Below are positions 44,913 through 54,217 of a stretch of 64,000 bases of DNA, piece by piece. The position numbers were made by a program, and so were the translations under genes. Under the pieces are notes generated by a model, which searched no databases, had not been told where the DNA came from, and worked only from the letters and a program-made list of their open reading frames with translations. Position 1 is the stretch's first letter. Each line of letters begins with the position of its first letter. Source of the DNA: Microthrixaceae bacterium (lineage in GTDB: Bacteria; Actinomycetota; Acidimicrobiia; Acidimicrobiales; Iamiaceae); assembly GCA_016702505.1 (NCBI GenBank), contig JADJDU010000030.1, positions 443,650-507,649 on the forward strand, written 5' to 3'.

Positions 44913-46531
44913 CCACCACCTCGGGCCACACCCAGTCCTCAGATCGCCAGACTTCCGCCCAAGAACAGGATCGAGCCCGGGCCATCGTCGACCGTCGCCG
45001 GTTCTTGGGGATGAGCTTCGGTGCCGTGCTCACGGGACCGGCACTGCAGGCGGCATGCGGCGGCTCGACCAAAGGCGACCGGGTCACAGACCGTCACCGC
45101 GACGGGATCCTGCGCATCGGCGTCGCCGGAGCCCCCGGAAACATCAACCCCCTCGACTCGGGCTCCGAGCTCACCCAATGGCCGGCCGAAGCGATCATGG
45201 AATCGCTCTACACCTACGACGAGGAGCTCAATTCGGTTCCCCTCCTTGCCGCGGGAGAGCCGGTGATAAGCGCCGATCGCCTCACCTGGACGATTCCGCT
45301 GCGCCAGGACGTCGAGTTCCACAACGGCGACGCCTTCAACGCCCACCACGTCGTGTCGACACTCGACCACCTGCTCGACTTGAGCTCGGGGAGCGAGTGG
45401 ATCACTTACCTGATCGACTACGTGCAATGGTTCGAAGCCGCCGACGACCACACCGTCACCATCGGTCTGGCCAAGCCATACGGGCTCCTTCGATCCCACC
45501 TGACCAATCTGCCCATGGGTCACACCGACTTCGTCGCCCGACGCGATGCCATGATGGGTACCGGCCCCTACCGCCTCACCGACCACAAGCCGGGCCAGAG
45601 CTACACGCTGACCCGCTACGACGGCTACCACGGTAGCGCCCCTTCGTTTGCGGGCGTCGAGTACAGCGTGTTCGTCGACGGTGGAACCCGGCTCCTCACC
45701 CTCCAACAGGGCCGGGTGGACCTGATCACGTCCCTACCCCACACCAACCTCAAGACGGTGGAACGAGATGAGGACCTGGTCCTGAGCCGGGCCGAGGCAC
45801 CACTCGATGTGCTCACCTACGTGAACCTCCACGCCGAGCCGTTCTCCGACGAGAACTTCCGGCGGGCGGTGGCGGTGTCCATGGATCGAGCCGGCGTGAA
45901 GGACCGAGTGTTCGGAGGCCATGCCACCATCGGTCAAGGACCGATTGGACCGGCTCAGAAGGGGTGGGACCCCGACCTCGAGGTCTTCTCCGCCGAGGCC
46001 GACCTCGCCGAAGCCGAACGGCTTCTGGCCCGCGCCCGCACCGACCGCCTGGACTTCACCATCACCGTGGGTACCACCCAGGTCGGGCGAGACATCGCCA
46101 CCGTCTTGGCCGCCGGTTGGAAGGAGCTGGGGCTCGACGTAACCATCGAACAGTTGACCGGCGGCCCGTGGTCTTCTCGTTGGCTGGCCAACGAGTACGA
46201 GATGCTCATGAACATGTTCCAGAGCGGGTTCACATCGGGACCGGCGAACTACATGACCCTCTCCCCCGCAGATTCCCGCAGCCTCCTGTCGTGCGGGTTC
46301 GAGGACCCCGAGGTCGACCAGTGGATCGACGTCATCTGGCAGACCGAGGACGACGTCGAACGAACCGAGGCCCTAACCCGGCTCAACCAGCGTCTCGCCG
46401 AGGAAGCGGTGATGTTCCCGCCCGTGTACCCCGAGTTGCTCATGGCCCAGCGCCGGGAACTGTCACCGGTCGATCCGGACGGGCTGCGCATCAGTCGACT
46501 GAGGCCTCAACACCTCTCCTTTACGACGTGA
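44909..46531 (+). CDS. ABC transporter substrate-binding lipoprotein, SBP family 5
   Basis: A 540-aa exported receptor. It begins with a twin-arginine signal and lipobox (DRRRFLGMSFGAVLTGPALQ then AACGG), so it is folded before export and lipid-anchored. The family 5 fold is shown by INPLDSGSELTQWPAEAIME, SLYTYDEELNSVPLLA, VEFHNGDAFNAHHVVSTLDH and the C-terminal LNQRLAEEAVMFPPVYPEL. DppA-type proteins of this family bind dipeptides or heme. The Tat route is less common for SBPs and would suit a protein that binds a cofactor. Start and stop overlap both neighbours. Confidence 0.9.
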   Translation: MTTTSGHTQSSDRQTSAQEQDRARAIVDRRRFLGMSFGAVLTGPALQAACGGSTKGDRVTDRHRDGILRIGVAGAPGNINPLDSGSELTQWPAEAIMESLYTYDEELNSVPLLAAGEPVISADRLTWTIPLRQDVEFHNGDAFNAHHVVSTLDHLLDLSSGSEWITYLIDYVQWFEAADDHTVTIGLAKPYGLLRSHLTNLPMGHTDFVARRDAMMGTGPYRLTDHKPGQSYTLTRYDGYHGSAPSFAGVEYSVFVDGGTRLLTLQQGRVDLITSLPHTNLKTVERDEDLVLSRAEAPLDVLTYVNLHAEPFSDENFRRAVAVSMDRAGVKDRVFGGHATIGQGPIGPAQKGWDPDLEVFSAEADLAEAERLLARARTDRLDFTITVGTTQVGRDIATVLAAGWKELGLDVTIEQLTGGPWSSRWLANEYEMLMNMFQSGFTSGPANYMTLSPADSRSLLSCGFEDPEVDQWIDVIWQTEDDVERTEALTRLNQRLAEEAVMFPPVYPELLMAQRRELSPVDPDGLRISRLRPQHLSFTT

Positions 46532-48291
46532 TGGCCGGTAGCGACCCGCTGCTCGTCGTGGCCGGCCTGACCGTCACCTACCCGGCACTCGATGGGCACC
46601 CAACCTCGAAAGCGGTGAACCGAGTTGGCTTCACCGTCGGACGCGGTGAAGTGGTCGGGCTGGTCGGCGCTTCTGGCTGTGGGAAATCGACGATCCTCCA
46701 CGCCCTCGCTGGCCTCGGCGACCCCGGCACCACCGTTTCCGCAGACACCCTCGCGCTCGATGGCCAAGACCTCACCGCGCTCGACGGCCGAGGTTGGTTG
46801 AACCTACGGCGGGCCCACATCGGCCTGATACCGCAACAGCCCATGACCGCACTGACGCCTACGGTCTCGGTGGGTAGTCAACTCGACTGGTACCTCGGTC
46901 CCGACGCCGTCCAGAGACATGCCGACGCCCTAGGCCAGATCGGTCTGGAGTCCGTGGTCCAACGCCCACAGGATCTCCCCGGTCGCTTCTCCGGTGGCCA
47001 GCTCCAGCGGCTTCTCATCGCCCTGAACACCTTGGGCAAACCGCGGTCCCTGCTGTTGGCCGACGAACCCACCAGCACCTTGGACGTGACCGTGCAAGCC
47101 ACCATCTTGGACCACCTCCGCGAGCTGCGAGCAGAGACGAACGTCTCGATGGTGCTGGTCTCCCATGACCTCGCCGTCGTGGCCAACACCGTCGATCGGG
47201 TCGGCGTCATCCACCACGGAGAACTGGTCGAGATCGCCCCAGTGACCCAGATCTTCGAGGAACCCACCCATGCCGTCACCAGGGCCCTGGTGGCGGCGGT
47301 CCCCCGTAGGGCCGCTACATCTCCGACGTCATCGGAAGCCAGCAGCCCACGGGCCGCTCGTCCAGATCATCAAGATCCTCAAGATCCTCCAGCTCCCCCC
47401 GCCCCACCCGTCACAGCCTCCGCCGCCGAGCCGATCCCGGCGCTGGAGGAGACCCAACCGCACCCGAACCCGAACCCGGACCCGGCTCCGGCACTGGTCC
47501 TGGACCGGATCTACCACTACTACGGGTCCCAGGCACCGAGGACGAGGGCCCCCCACAACCGCCGATCCCGCGTCGGTACCGCCCACCATGTCGTCAGAGC
47601 GGTGGACGAGGTCAGCCTCACCATGTACTCGGGACAATCGGTGGCCGTGGTCGGAGAGTCAGGATCGGGTAAGTCGACACTGGCCGGCGTGATCGTCGGG
47701 TCCATCGAACCGACAGCAGGATCGGTGGCCCTGGACGGAACCGCCCTCGCCATGTCGAGAACCCTCGATGAGCGCCGGGCCGTCCAACTGGTCCCCCAGA
47801 ACGTGCGGACCGCGCTCAACCCTCGCCGCCGGGTCGGTCACGCCCTCCGTCAAGCCCAGCGCATCCATCTCATCGGCTCGGACCGTTCCGATCGAGATCG
47901 TCGCAGCCGCGAGATGCTCGAGGTCGTTCACCTGAACCCCGACCGCCTGGATCGCAGACCGACCGAGCTCAGCGGTGGCGAGCTTGCTCGTGTCGTCCTG
48001 GCCCGTGCCCTACTGGTCCAGCCCCGGGTCCTGATCCTCGACGAGCCGACGGCCAGCCTTGACGCCAACGTCAAGGCCTCGGTAATCGACGTCTTGGACG
48101 AGATCCGCCGGGACCTCGGTCTGTCGATGTTGGTTATCACCCATGAGCTGGCAACGGCCCGGGCCTTGAGCGAGAGGGTGATGGTCCTCCACCGAGGCCA
48201 GGTGGTGGAGGCCGGACCTACAGCGACGGTCCTGTCGACACCCAGCCACGACCACACCCGGTCGCTTCTGGCCTGTGAGCTGACTGCCTGA
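46531..48291 (+). CDS. Fused double ATPase of the Dpp/Opp-type ABC transporter
   Basis: A 586-aa protein with two nucleotide-binding domains in one chain, corresponding to DppD plus DppF. Domain 1: Walker A GASGCGKST, signature FSGGQLQRL, Walker B LLLADEPTSTLD and the H-loop SHDLA. A Pro/Ala/Asn-rich linker (APPAPPVTASAAEPIPALEE, then PNPNPDPAPALV) joins domain 2: GESGSGKST, LSGGELARVVLARAL, LILDEPTASLD and ITHELA. All catalytic residues look intact. The ATG overlaps the SBP stop (TGATG). This completes a five-gene operon starting with the heme oxygenase. Confidence 0.92.
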   Translation: MAGSDPLLVVAGLTVTYPALDGHPTSKAVNRVGFTVGRGEVVGLVGASGCGKSTILHALAGLGDPGTTVSADTLALDGQDLTALDGRGWLNLRRAHIGLIPQQPMTALTPTVSVGSQLDWYLGPDAVQRHADALGQIGLESVVQRPQDLPGRFSGGQLQRLLIALNTLGKPRSLLLADEPTSTLDVTVQATILDHLRELRAETNVSMVLVSHDLAVVANTVDRVGVIHHGELVEIAPVTQIFEEPTHAVTRALVAAVPRRAATSPTSSEASSPRAARPDHQDPQDPPAPPAPPVTASAAEPIPALEETQPHPNPNPDPAPALVLDRIYHYYGSQAPRTRAPHNRRSRVGTAHHVVRAVDEVSLTMYSGQSVAVVGESGSGKSTLAGVIVGSIEPTAGSVALDGTALAMSRTLDERRAVQLVPQNVRTALNPRRRVGHALRQAQRIHLIGSDRSDRDRRSREMLEVVHLNPDRLDRRPTELSGGELARVVLARALLVQPRVLILDEPTASLDANVKASVIDVLDEIRRDLGLSMLVITHELATARALSERVMVLHRGQVVEAGPTATVLSTPSHDHTRSLLACELTA

Positions 48292-48303
48292 TCGACCTCT
48301 GGT

Positions 48304-49689
48304 TCACAGAGCCAGGCGGGTCAGCACATGCTCGACGACGCTGTCGATCGGAACCCGTTCCTGAGCCATCGAATCCCGGTCGCGCACCGTCACCGCACCG
48401 TCCTCGATCGAATCGAAGTCGTAGGTGATGCACAACGGCGTACCCAGCTCGTCCTGGCGGCGGTAGCGCTTGCCGATGTTCTGCGTCTCGTCGTAGTCGC
48501 ACATGACGTGGGACTGGAGTCGGGCCAGCAAATCCTCGGCCGGCCCGGTCAGCTCAGGCTTACGCGACAGTGGGAGCACAGCCACCTTGTAGGGAGCGAG
48601 ACGAGGATGAAGCCGCAGCACGGTGCGGGTCTCACCCCGTACCTCCTCTTCGTCATATGCGGCCATTAGGAACGCCATCATCGTGCGGGTGGCCCCGGCC
48701 GCAGGCTCGATCACGTGCGGGGTGTAGCGCGAGTTGGTGGCGGGGTCGAAGTAGTCGAGCCGTTCGCCCGAGCGGGTGGCGTGGGGGGTGAGGTCGTAGT
48801 CACCCCGGTTGGCGATGCCCTCGAGCTCGTCCCAGCCCCACGGGAAGAGGAACTCCACATCCGCGGTGCCCGACGAGTAGTGGCTGAGCTCATCGGGGTC
48901 GTGGTCACGAAGGCGCAGGTGTGTGGCCGGCATGCCGAGGTCGAGATACCACTGGAACCGCTCGTTGCGCCAGTACTGGTACCAATCCTGGGCCTCGTCG
49001 GGCGGGACGAAGAACTCCATCTCCATCTGTTCGAACTCACGGGTGCGGAACACGAAGTTGCCGGGCGTGATCTCGTTACGGAACGACTTGCCGATCTGGG
49101 CGATGCCGAACGGGGGCTTCTTGCGGCTGGACTGCAACACGTTGGCGAAGTTCACGAACATGCCCTGGGCGGTCTCGGGTCGCAGGTACACCTCGTGGCC
49201 CTTGCCCTCCACCGGCCCGGCGTGGGTCTTGAACATCAGGTTGAACTGGCGGGCCTCGGTGAAGGTGCCACGTTTCCCGCAATTGGGGCACAGGTCAGGG
49301 TCCTCGAGTTTGTCGAGACGGAACCGTTCCTTGCACTCCTTGCAGTCGACCAGGGGGTCGGTGAAGTTGGCCAGGTGACCCGATGCTTCCCACACCGCCG
49401 GCGGCGAGAGGATGGCAGCATCGAGGCCCACCACGTCGTGGCGCATCTGCACCATCGAGCGCCACCAGGCATCTTTCACGTTGCGCAGGAGCAGCACGCC
49501 GATCGGGCCGTAGTCATAGGTGGAACGGAACCCGCCGTAGATCTCCGCCGAGGGGAACACGAAGCCCCGACGCTTGGTGAGGCTCACGATCCGATCGAAC
49601 AAGGCCGGATCGGCGGAAACCCCCGAGGTGTCCCCGGCGGCGGGCACGGCCTTCGATTCAGCTGAGGAGTCGGGAGTTGGCTCGGACAT
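48304..49689 (-). CDS. glyQS: Glycyl-tRNA synthetase, dimeric type
   Basis: A 461-aa class II synthetase that charges tRNA-Gly. Motifs: FVFPSAEIYGGFRSTYDYGP (motif 1), the zinc-binding-like insertion VDCKECKERFRL and CPNCGKRGTF, LRPETAQGMFVNF, GNFVFRTREFEQMEMEFF (motif 2), HYSSGTADVEFLFPWG, and the C-terminal anticodon-binding domain beginning YKVAVLPLS. The start at MSEPTPDSSAESKAV excludes a 53-residue low-complexity extension. It is convergent with the transporter operon, 12 bases apart. Confidence 0.97.
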   Translation of the reverse strand: MSEPTPDSSAESKAVPAAGDTSGVSADPALFDRIVSLTKRRGFVFPSAEIYGGFRSTYDYGPIGVLLLRNVKDAWWRSMVQMRHDVVGLDAAILSPPAVWEASGHLANFTDPLVDCKECKERFRLDKLEDPDLCPNCGKRGTFTEARQFNLMFKTHAGPVEGKGHEVYLRPETAQGMFVNFANVLQSSRKKPPFGIAQIGKSFRNEITPGNFVFRTREFEQMEMEFFVPPDEAQDWYQYWRNERFQWYLDLGMPATHLRLRDHDPDELSHYSSGTADVEFLFPWGWDELEGIANRGDYDLTPHATRSGERLDYFDPATNSRYTPHVIEPAAGATRTMMAFLMAAYDEEEVRGETRTVLRLHPRLAPYKVAVLPLSRKPELTGPAEDLLARLQSHVMCDYDETQNIGKRYRRQDELGTPLCITYDFDSIEDGAVTVRDRDSMAQERVPIDSVVEHVLTRLAL

Positions 49690-49819
49690 GTTCGGGATCC
49701 TACGGGGCCTCAGATGCCGCCCTGAACCCGGTAAATCCTCCGCACCTCCGTGGTCGCCACCAAGTCCAACCGGAGACCTCGCCGCCACCGGCAGGGCCCA
49801 CGCTCTAACGTCAACGACC

Positions 49820-50719
49820 GTGAGCATGTACGGCACCCCCACGCCCAACTACGGCGCCCCATCGGACCCAACTGCAGTGGTCGGGGTTCGGATCGGCGCC
49901 TGGATCATCGACCTCATCATCTATCTGGGCCTCGTGTTCGCCTTCACCGCGGCCACGGGCGGGGTTGAGGCCATCGCCTACAGCGACCTCACCTGGTCCG
50001 AGGCCCACTCGCTGTGTGACCGGTGGGAGGAAGCCAACGAGGGCTTCTGCTTCGTGAACCAAGACGCCACCAGTGGATCCGAGACCTTCGGTGAGACCAA
50101 CTACACCGCGCAGACCATCGAGGGCGGGTCGGCCGGCCTGTTGTTCTGGACCGGTCACCTCGTCGCCTACGCCGTCATCCAAGGCCTCACCGGGGGCAGC
50201 CTCGGAAAGCTTGCGGTGGGTCTGCGGGTCGTAGACCAGAGCGGCCAGGTGATCGGCATCGGTCGCTCGCTGGCCCGCACGTTCGCCTGGCTGATCGACG
50301 CCCTGACCTGTGGCCTTCCGGTGATCGGTGGCGTCGCCATGGTCAGCACCAAGGGCCACCGTCGAGTGGGCGACATGATCGCTGGTACCTACGTGGTCAA
50401 GAAGGCATCGGTGGGAATGCCGATCAACACGTCGGTCCCCGTCGCCACTCCGTCAGCCGGTTGGGGCGCTCCCCCGACCCCAGGTTGGCCACCGGCCGGA
50501 CCGGGCTCGACACCGATGCCGGGTGCAGGCGGAAGCTCGTGGTCACCGGCGGGGCCCACCTCGGGTAGCCCGTTCGCTACGACGCCTCCGGCGTCGCCCT
50601 CCGGCGACGGCCCGACCTGGGACCCGGCCCGCAACACCTACATCCAATACGACCGTGATCTAGGGGCGTGGCTCCAATGGGATGACGGCACCCAAACCTG
50701 GGGACCGATCAGCCAGTAG
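49820..50719 (+). CDS. RDD-family membrane protein with proline-rich C-terminal tail
   Basis: A 299-aa protein from GTG (an internal ATG two codons on is an alternative). An RDD domain (VGVRIGAWIIDLIIYLGLVF, GGSLGKLAVGLRVVDQSGQV, HRRVGDMIAGTYVV) with three to four membrane spans is followed by a Gly/Pro/Ser-rich tail (PTPGWPPAGPGSTPMPGAGG) and a WW-like C-terminal end (YDRDLGAWLQWDDGTQTW), a combination common in actinobacterial RDD proteins. A loop between the first two spans holds cysteines (HSLCDRWEE, GFCFVNQD). The molecular role is unknown; transport or envelope organisation has been suggested for the family. Confidence 0.85.
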   Translation: MSMYGTPTPNYGAPSDPTAVVGVRIGAWIIDLIIYLGLVFAFTAATGGVEAIAYSDLTWSEAHSLCDRWEEANEGFCFVNQDATSGSETFGETNYTAQTIEGGSAGLLFWTGHLVAYAVIQGLTGGSLGKLAVGLRVVDQSGQVIGIGRSLARTFAWLIDALTCGLPVIGGVAMVSTKGHRRVGDMIAGTYVVKKASVGMPINTSVPVATPSAGWGAPPTPGWPPAGPGSTPMPGAGGSSWSPAGPTSGSPFATTPPASPSGDGPTWDPARNTYIQYDRDLGAWLQWDDGTQTWGPISQ

Positions 50720-50766
50720 CTCAGGACGCGATCCACCGATCGAAAATGGTTCGCGCTCGAGTCTTT

Positions 50767-50792
50767 CCGCCGAAAGGCTCTGCCTTCGACGG
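50767..50792. terminator. Hairpin between convergent genes; second copy of the palindromic repeat
   Basis: CCGCCGAAAGGC TCT GCCTTCGACGG forms a stem with one bulge and one mismatch between the RDD gene and recO, which converge here. Its core AAGGCTCTGCCTT is identical to the hairpin at 39422-39442. It may serve as a bidirectional terminator. Confidence 0.6.
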
Positions 50793-50801
50793 AATGCAGG
50801 C

Positions 50802-51512
50802 TCAGTCCAATGCACCCACCGAACGCAGCCTCCGTTCCAGATGGTGCTCGACCACCCGGGTGGCCAGGTTCTCCACCTCTCTGGTAGCCGATGACTCAGG
50901 GCTGTCGAGGGCCTGGGCCAGCCGTCCACCCAGGATCTGACGCATCAGTTCCACTGCGTCGGCCGACACCCGGGTCCCCCGCCGATGCTCCGGGCACAAC
51001 AGCCCGCCCTCCACCGGGTCGAACGCCACCAGGTCGGCATCCTCGTCACACAACACGCACGTCTCCACCACCGGACGGAAACCTTCAAGGGCCAACAGCT
51101 TCCAATGGAAGCCCGCCACCACCAACGGACTGTTGCGGGCCGCCAACGAACGCAGCGCTCCCAGCAGCATCCGGTACAGGTCGGGGTTGGGTTCTCGTTC
51201 CATGGCCACCTGGTCGACGGTCTCGAGCATGGTGGCAGCCCGGCCCAGGCGATCCAGGTCATCGCGAATGGAACGGAAGTGGTCAACCGACTCGGCCTGG
51301 GTGACGATGTCCAGCTCCCGCCCCTCATAGAGCTGGAGGGCGACGTGACTGGTGGGTTCGAGGCGAGCCCCGAACTTGGAGCGAGTCTTGCGGACGCCCT
51401 TGGCCACCGCCCGGACCTTGCCGTGTCGTTCGGTGATGAACGACACGATCCGATCGGCCTCACCCAGCTTGTAGGTGCGAAGCACGATCCCGTGATCGCG
51501 GTAGAGCGTCAC
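50802..51512 (-). CDS. recO: DNA repair protein RecO
   Basis: A 236-aa recombination mediator that loads RecA onto SSB-coated DNA with RecR. From GTG 51512 it opens TLYRDHGIVLRTYKLGEADR, then ITERHGKVRAVAKGVRKTRS and FGARLEPTSHVALQLYEGR, the OB-fold N-terminal domain, followed by the helical and zinc-finger domain with CVLCDEDADLVAFD and LLCPEHRRGTR. An upstream extension in frame overlaps uppS and is not protein-like. It follows uppS by 14 bases on the same strand. Confidence 0.95.
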   Translation of the reverse strand: MTLYRDHGIVLRTYKLGEADRIVSFITERHGKVRAVAKGVRKTRSKFGARLEPTSHVALQLYEGRELDIVTQAESVDHFRSIRDDLDRLGRAATMLETVDQVAMEREPNPDLYRMLLGALRSLAARNSPLVVAGFHWKLLALEGFRPVVETCVLCDEDADLVAFDPVEGGLLCPEHRRGTRVSADAVELMRQILGGRLAQALDSPESSATREVENLATRVVEHHLERRLRSVGALD

Positions 51513-51526
51513 CGGATCGTCCCGGC

Positions 51527-52240
51527 TCAGATCCCGCCGAAGCGGCGTTCGCGGGCCTGGTACTCCCGGATGGCATCGACCAGGTGCTCGGTGCGGAAAT
51601 CTGGCCACAGCGTCTCGGTGAACACCAGCTCGCTGTAGGCCAACTGCCACAGCAAGTAGTTGGAGGTCCGCGATTCACCCGAGGTACGAACCATCAGCTC
51701 CGGGTCGGGCATCTCCGGGTCATAGAGGTGGGATCGGATCAGCTTCTCGTCGACCTTGTCGGGCTTGACCCCGTCGGCCACGATCTGGCGGACGGCATCG
51801 ACCAGTTCGGCCCGACCCCCGTAGTTGAAGGCGATGGTGAAGGTGAGCCCGGTGTTGGACCGGGTCAGGTCGGTGGCCCACTCGATCCGCTTGAGAACAC
51901 CGCGCGGCACCCGCCAGTCCCGCCGACCGATGAAACGGATGCGTACGTTGCGTTGGTTGAGACGTTCGGCGTGGCGTTCCAAGATGCCCTTGTTGAACCC
52001 CATAAGGAAACGCACCTCATCGGGCGGTAGTTTCCAGTTCTCGGTGGAGAACGCGTACACGGTGAACCAGTCGAGCCCCAGGTCGATGGCCCCGTCCACG
52101 GCATCGAAAAGGGCCTCTTCCCCGGCGGCATGCCCGTCGGTTCGCTTGAGGCCACGACGCGTCGCCCACCGCCCGTTTCCGTCCATCACCACAGCCACAT
52201 GGCGGGGGATCCGGTTTGGGTCAATGCCGGTGAGGTCCAC
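51527..52240 (-). CDS. uppS: Polyprenyl diphosphate synthase (cis-prenyltransferase, UppS-like)
   Basis: The 237-aa enzyme condenses isopentenyl diphosphates in cis to make the lipid carrier for cell-wall synthesis. HVAVVMDGNGRWATRRGLKR carries the catalytic aspartate and P-loop-like MDGNGRWA, then VYAFSTENWKLPPDEVRFLM, IAFNYGGRAELVDAVRQI and the C-terminal DPELMVRTSGESRTSNYLLW, with LAYSELVFTETLWPDF. All catalytic motifs are intact. The GTG start at 52240 precedes the conserved domain; a longer frame is open upstream but would invade the divergent dinG promoter. Confidence 0.96.
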   Translation of the reverse strand: MDLTGIDPNRIPRHVAVVMDGNGRWATRRGLKRTDGHAAGEEALFDAVDGAIDLGLDWFTVYAFSTENWKLPPDEVRFLMGFNKGILERHAERLNQRNVRIRFIGRRDWRVPRGVLKRIEWATDLTRSNTGLTFTIAFNYGGRAELVDAVRQIVADGVKPDKVDEKLIRSHLYDPEMPDPELMVRTSGESRTSNYLLWQLAYSELVFTETLWPDFRTEHLVDAIREYQARERRFGGI

Positions 52241-52298
52241 GACCGCCCAATCTACCGGTCCCCCGACGGTGCTCCGGTGCACGGCTACCCTCGCCCGA

Positions 52299-54217
52299 AT
52301 GCCATCCGCCCAGCGAACCGTGGCCGCGCTGGCCCGGTTGGCCGGAGCTTCCAGCGGTGGTGAACGCCGTGTCCCCCAAGAGCAGATGACCACCGCCGTG
52401 GCCGAAGCCATCAACGGTCAACGCCACCTGCTGGCCCAGGCCGGGACCGGGACCGGCAAGAGCTGGGCCTACCTGGTACCCGCCATCCTGTCGGGTCGAC
52501 GCACGGTGGTGGCAACCGCCACCAAGGCGCTCCAGGACCAGCTCGCCACCAAGGATCTCCCGTTCCTGAGCGAGCACCTGGGACACCCATTCGAGTTCTC
52601 GGTGCTCAAAGGCCGGTCCAACTACGTGTGTCGTCAGCGGCTCCACGAGATCGACTCCAGTGGCCAGCTCGCGCTAGATGGCCTGGCCCAGCGAGCATCC
52701 CCCACCGAGATCACCGCGCTGGCCGACTGGGCCGAGGGTTCGGCCACCGGGGACCGAGCCGAGCTGGCCACCGAACCGTCGGGTCCGGCGTGGGCCGCGG
52801 TGAGCGTGTCAGCGCAAGAGTGCCCCGGCGCCCGGCGCTGCCCGATGGGTGAAACGTGCTTCGCGGAGGCCGCCCGGCGTCGAGCCGGCGAGGTCGATGT
52901 GGTCGTGGTCAACCAGCACCTCCTCGGCCTGGACCTGGCCACGGGAGGCTCGGTGCTTCCCGAACACCAACTGGTGATCGTGGACGAGGCCCACCAACTC
53001 GAAGATGTGGTCTCTGACACCTGTGGATTCGAACTGTCGGCGGGACGGTTCCACAATCTGGCCCGCTCGGTCCGGGCCATCCTGGATGACCCCTCGACCG
53101 TGGACGATGTGGAGACCTCCGCCACGCTGCTGACCGCGGTGCTCGAACCCCACGTCGATCGCCGGATACGCGGCGCGCTCGATGCCGACCTCGCTGATGC
53201 TCTGGCCCTGGTTCGGGCCCGACTGGACCGGGTGGCCGCTGCCCTACGCAAGGTCCCCGACGACGGCCCCGACGACACCGTTGCCCGCAAGACCCGGGCC
53301 GTGCAGATCACCGGCCACCTCCAAGCCGACGTGACCGCCGCGGCCGAGACCAGGGAGGGGACCGTCACCTGGGTCGAGGGGCCCGCCGCCAACGCCCGCA
53401 TGCGGGTGGCTCCGATCGATGTGGCCGAGGTGCTGCGCACCGGCCTGTGGGGTGAGACGACCGTGGTCCTCACCAGCGCCACACTGCCCGCTGCCATGGC
53501 CACTTCGCTCGGGTTGGGCACCGACGACCACGACCAGGTCGATGTCGGAAGCCCCTTCGACTACGCCGGCCACGGACTCCTCTACTGCGCTGCCCACCTA
53601 CCCGATCCGAGACAGCCTGGCTTCGACCCCGCCGTCCACGACGAGCTCGAAGCACTGATCAACGCGGCCGGTGGCCGTACCCTCGCCCTGTTCACCTCAT
53701 ATCGAGCCATGGATGCAGCGGTCGAGGCCTTGCGTCCACGGTTGGCGACCCCGGTACTGAGCCAGCGGGACATGCCCAAACCAGCACTGTGTCGGCCTTC
53801 AGCACCCAGGAGGAGGCCAGCCTGTTCGCCACCTTGGGGTTCTGGCAGGGGGTAGACGTACCGGGTAGGACCCTGTCGCTGGTCACAATCGACCGGCTCC
53901 CCTTTCCGCGCCCCGACGAACCACTTCTCCAGGCTCGCCGCGAACTGGCACGGGCCGACGCCTTCCGCACCATCGACCTGCCTCGGACGGCCACGATGCT
54001 GGCCCAGGGGGCGGGGCGACTGATCCGCACCGCCGCCGACATGGGTGTGGTGGCAGTGTTCGACCCTCGGTTGGCCACCGCTCGCCGCTACCGCTGGGAG
54101 CTGATCAACGCCCTTCCCCCCTACCCCCGCACCCGGGACCGGGCCGAAGCCGAGCAGTTCTTGCGCCGGGTCACCAGTGACGAGGGCGATTCCCGCGGCT
54201 ACCGGGCCGATCAGTAG
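52299..54217 (+). CDS. dinG: DinG/XPD-family ATP-dependent DNA helicase; frameshift near 53785
   Basis: A superfamily 2 helicase of the iron-sulfur type. Walker A is LLAQAGTGTGKSWAYL, the four cluster cysteines are in YVCRQR, SAQECPGARRCPMGETCF, the DEAH box is LVIVDEAHQLED, and TTVVLTSATLPAAM begins domain 2. After QRDMPKPAL the frame breaks; the C-terminal motif block (FSTQEEASLFATLGFWQGVD through MLAQGAGRLIRTAADMGVVA) continues in another frame to 54217. CTGTGTCGG would be CTG GTG TCG G with one more G, restoring PALVSAFSTQ. A sequencing deletion is likely. Intact length about 639 aa. It diverges from uppS and converges with era, overlapping by seven bases. Confidence 0.93.

Noticed and set aside
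42955..48291. Reading the ABC operon as an ordinary dipeptide or nickel importer
   Set aside because: Sequence alone cannot exclude it, but the heme oxygenase at its head, the iron box and the exported receptors make heme the better working hypothesis. It is kept as the main alternative.
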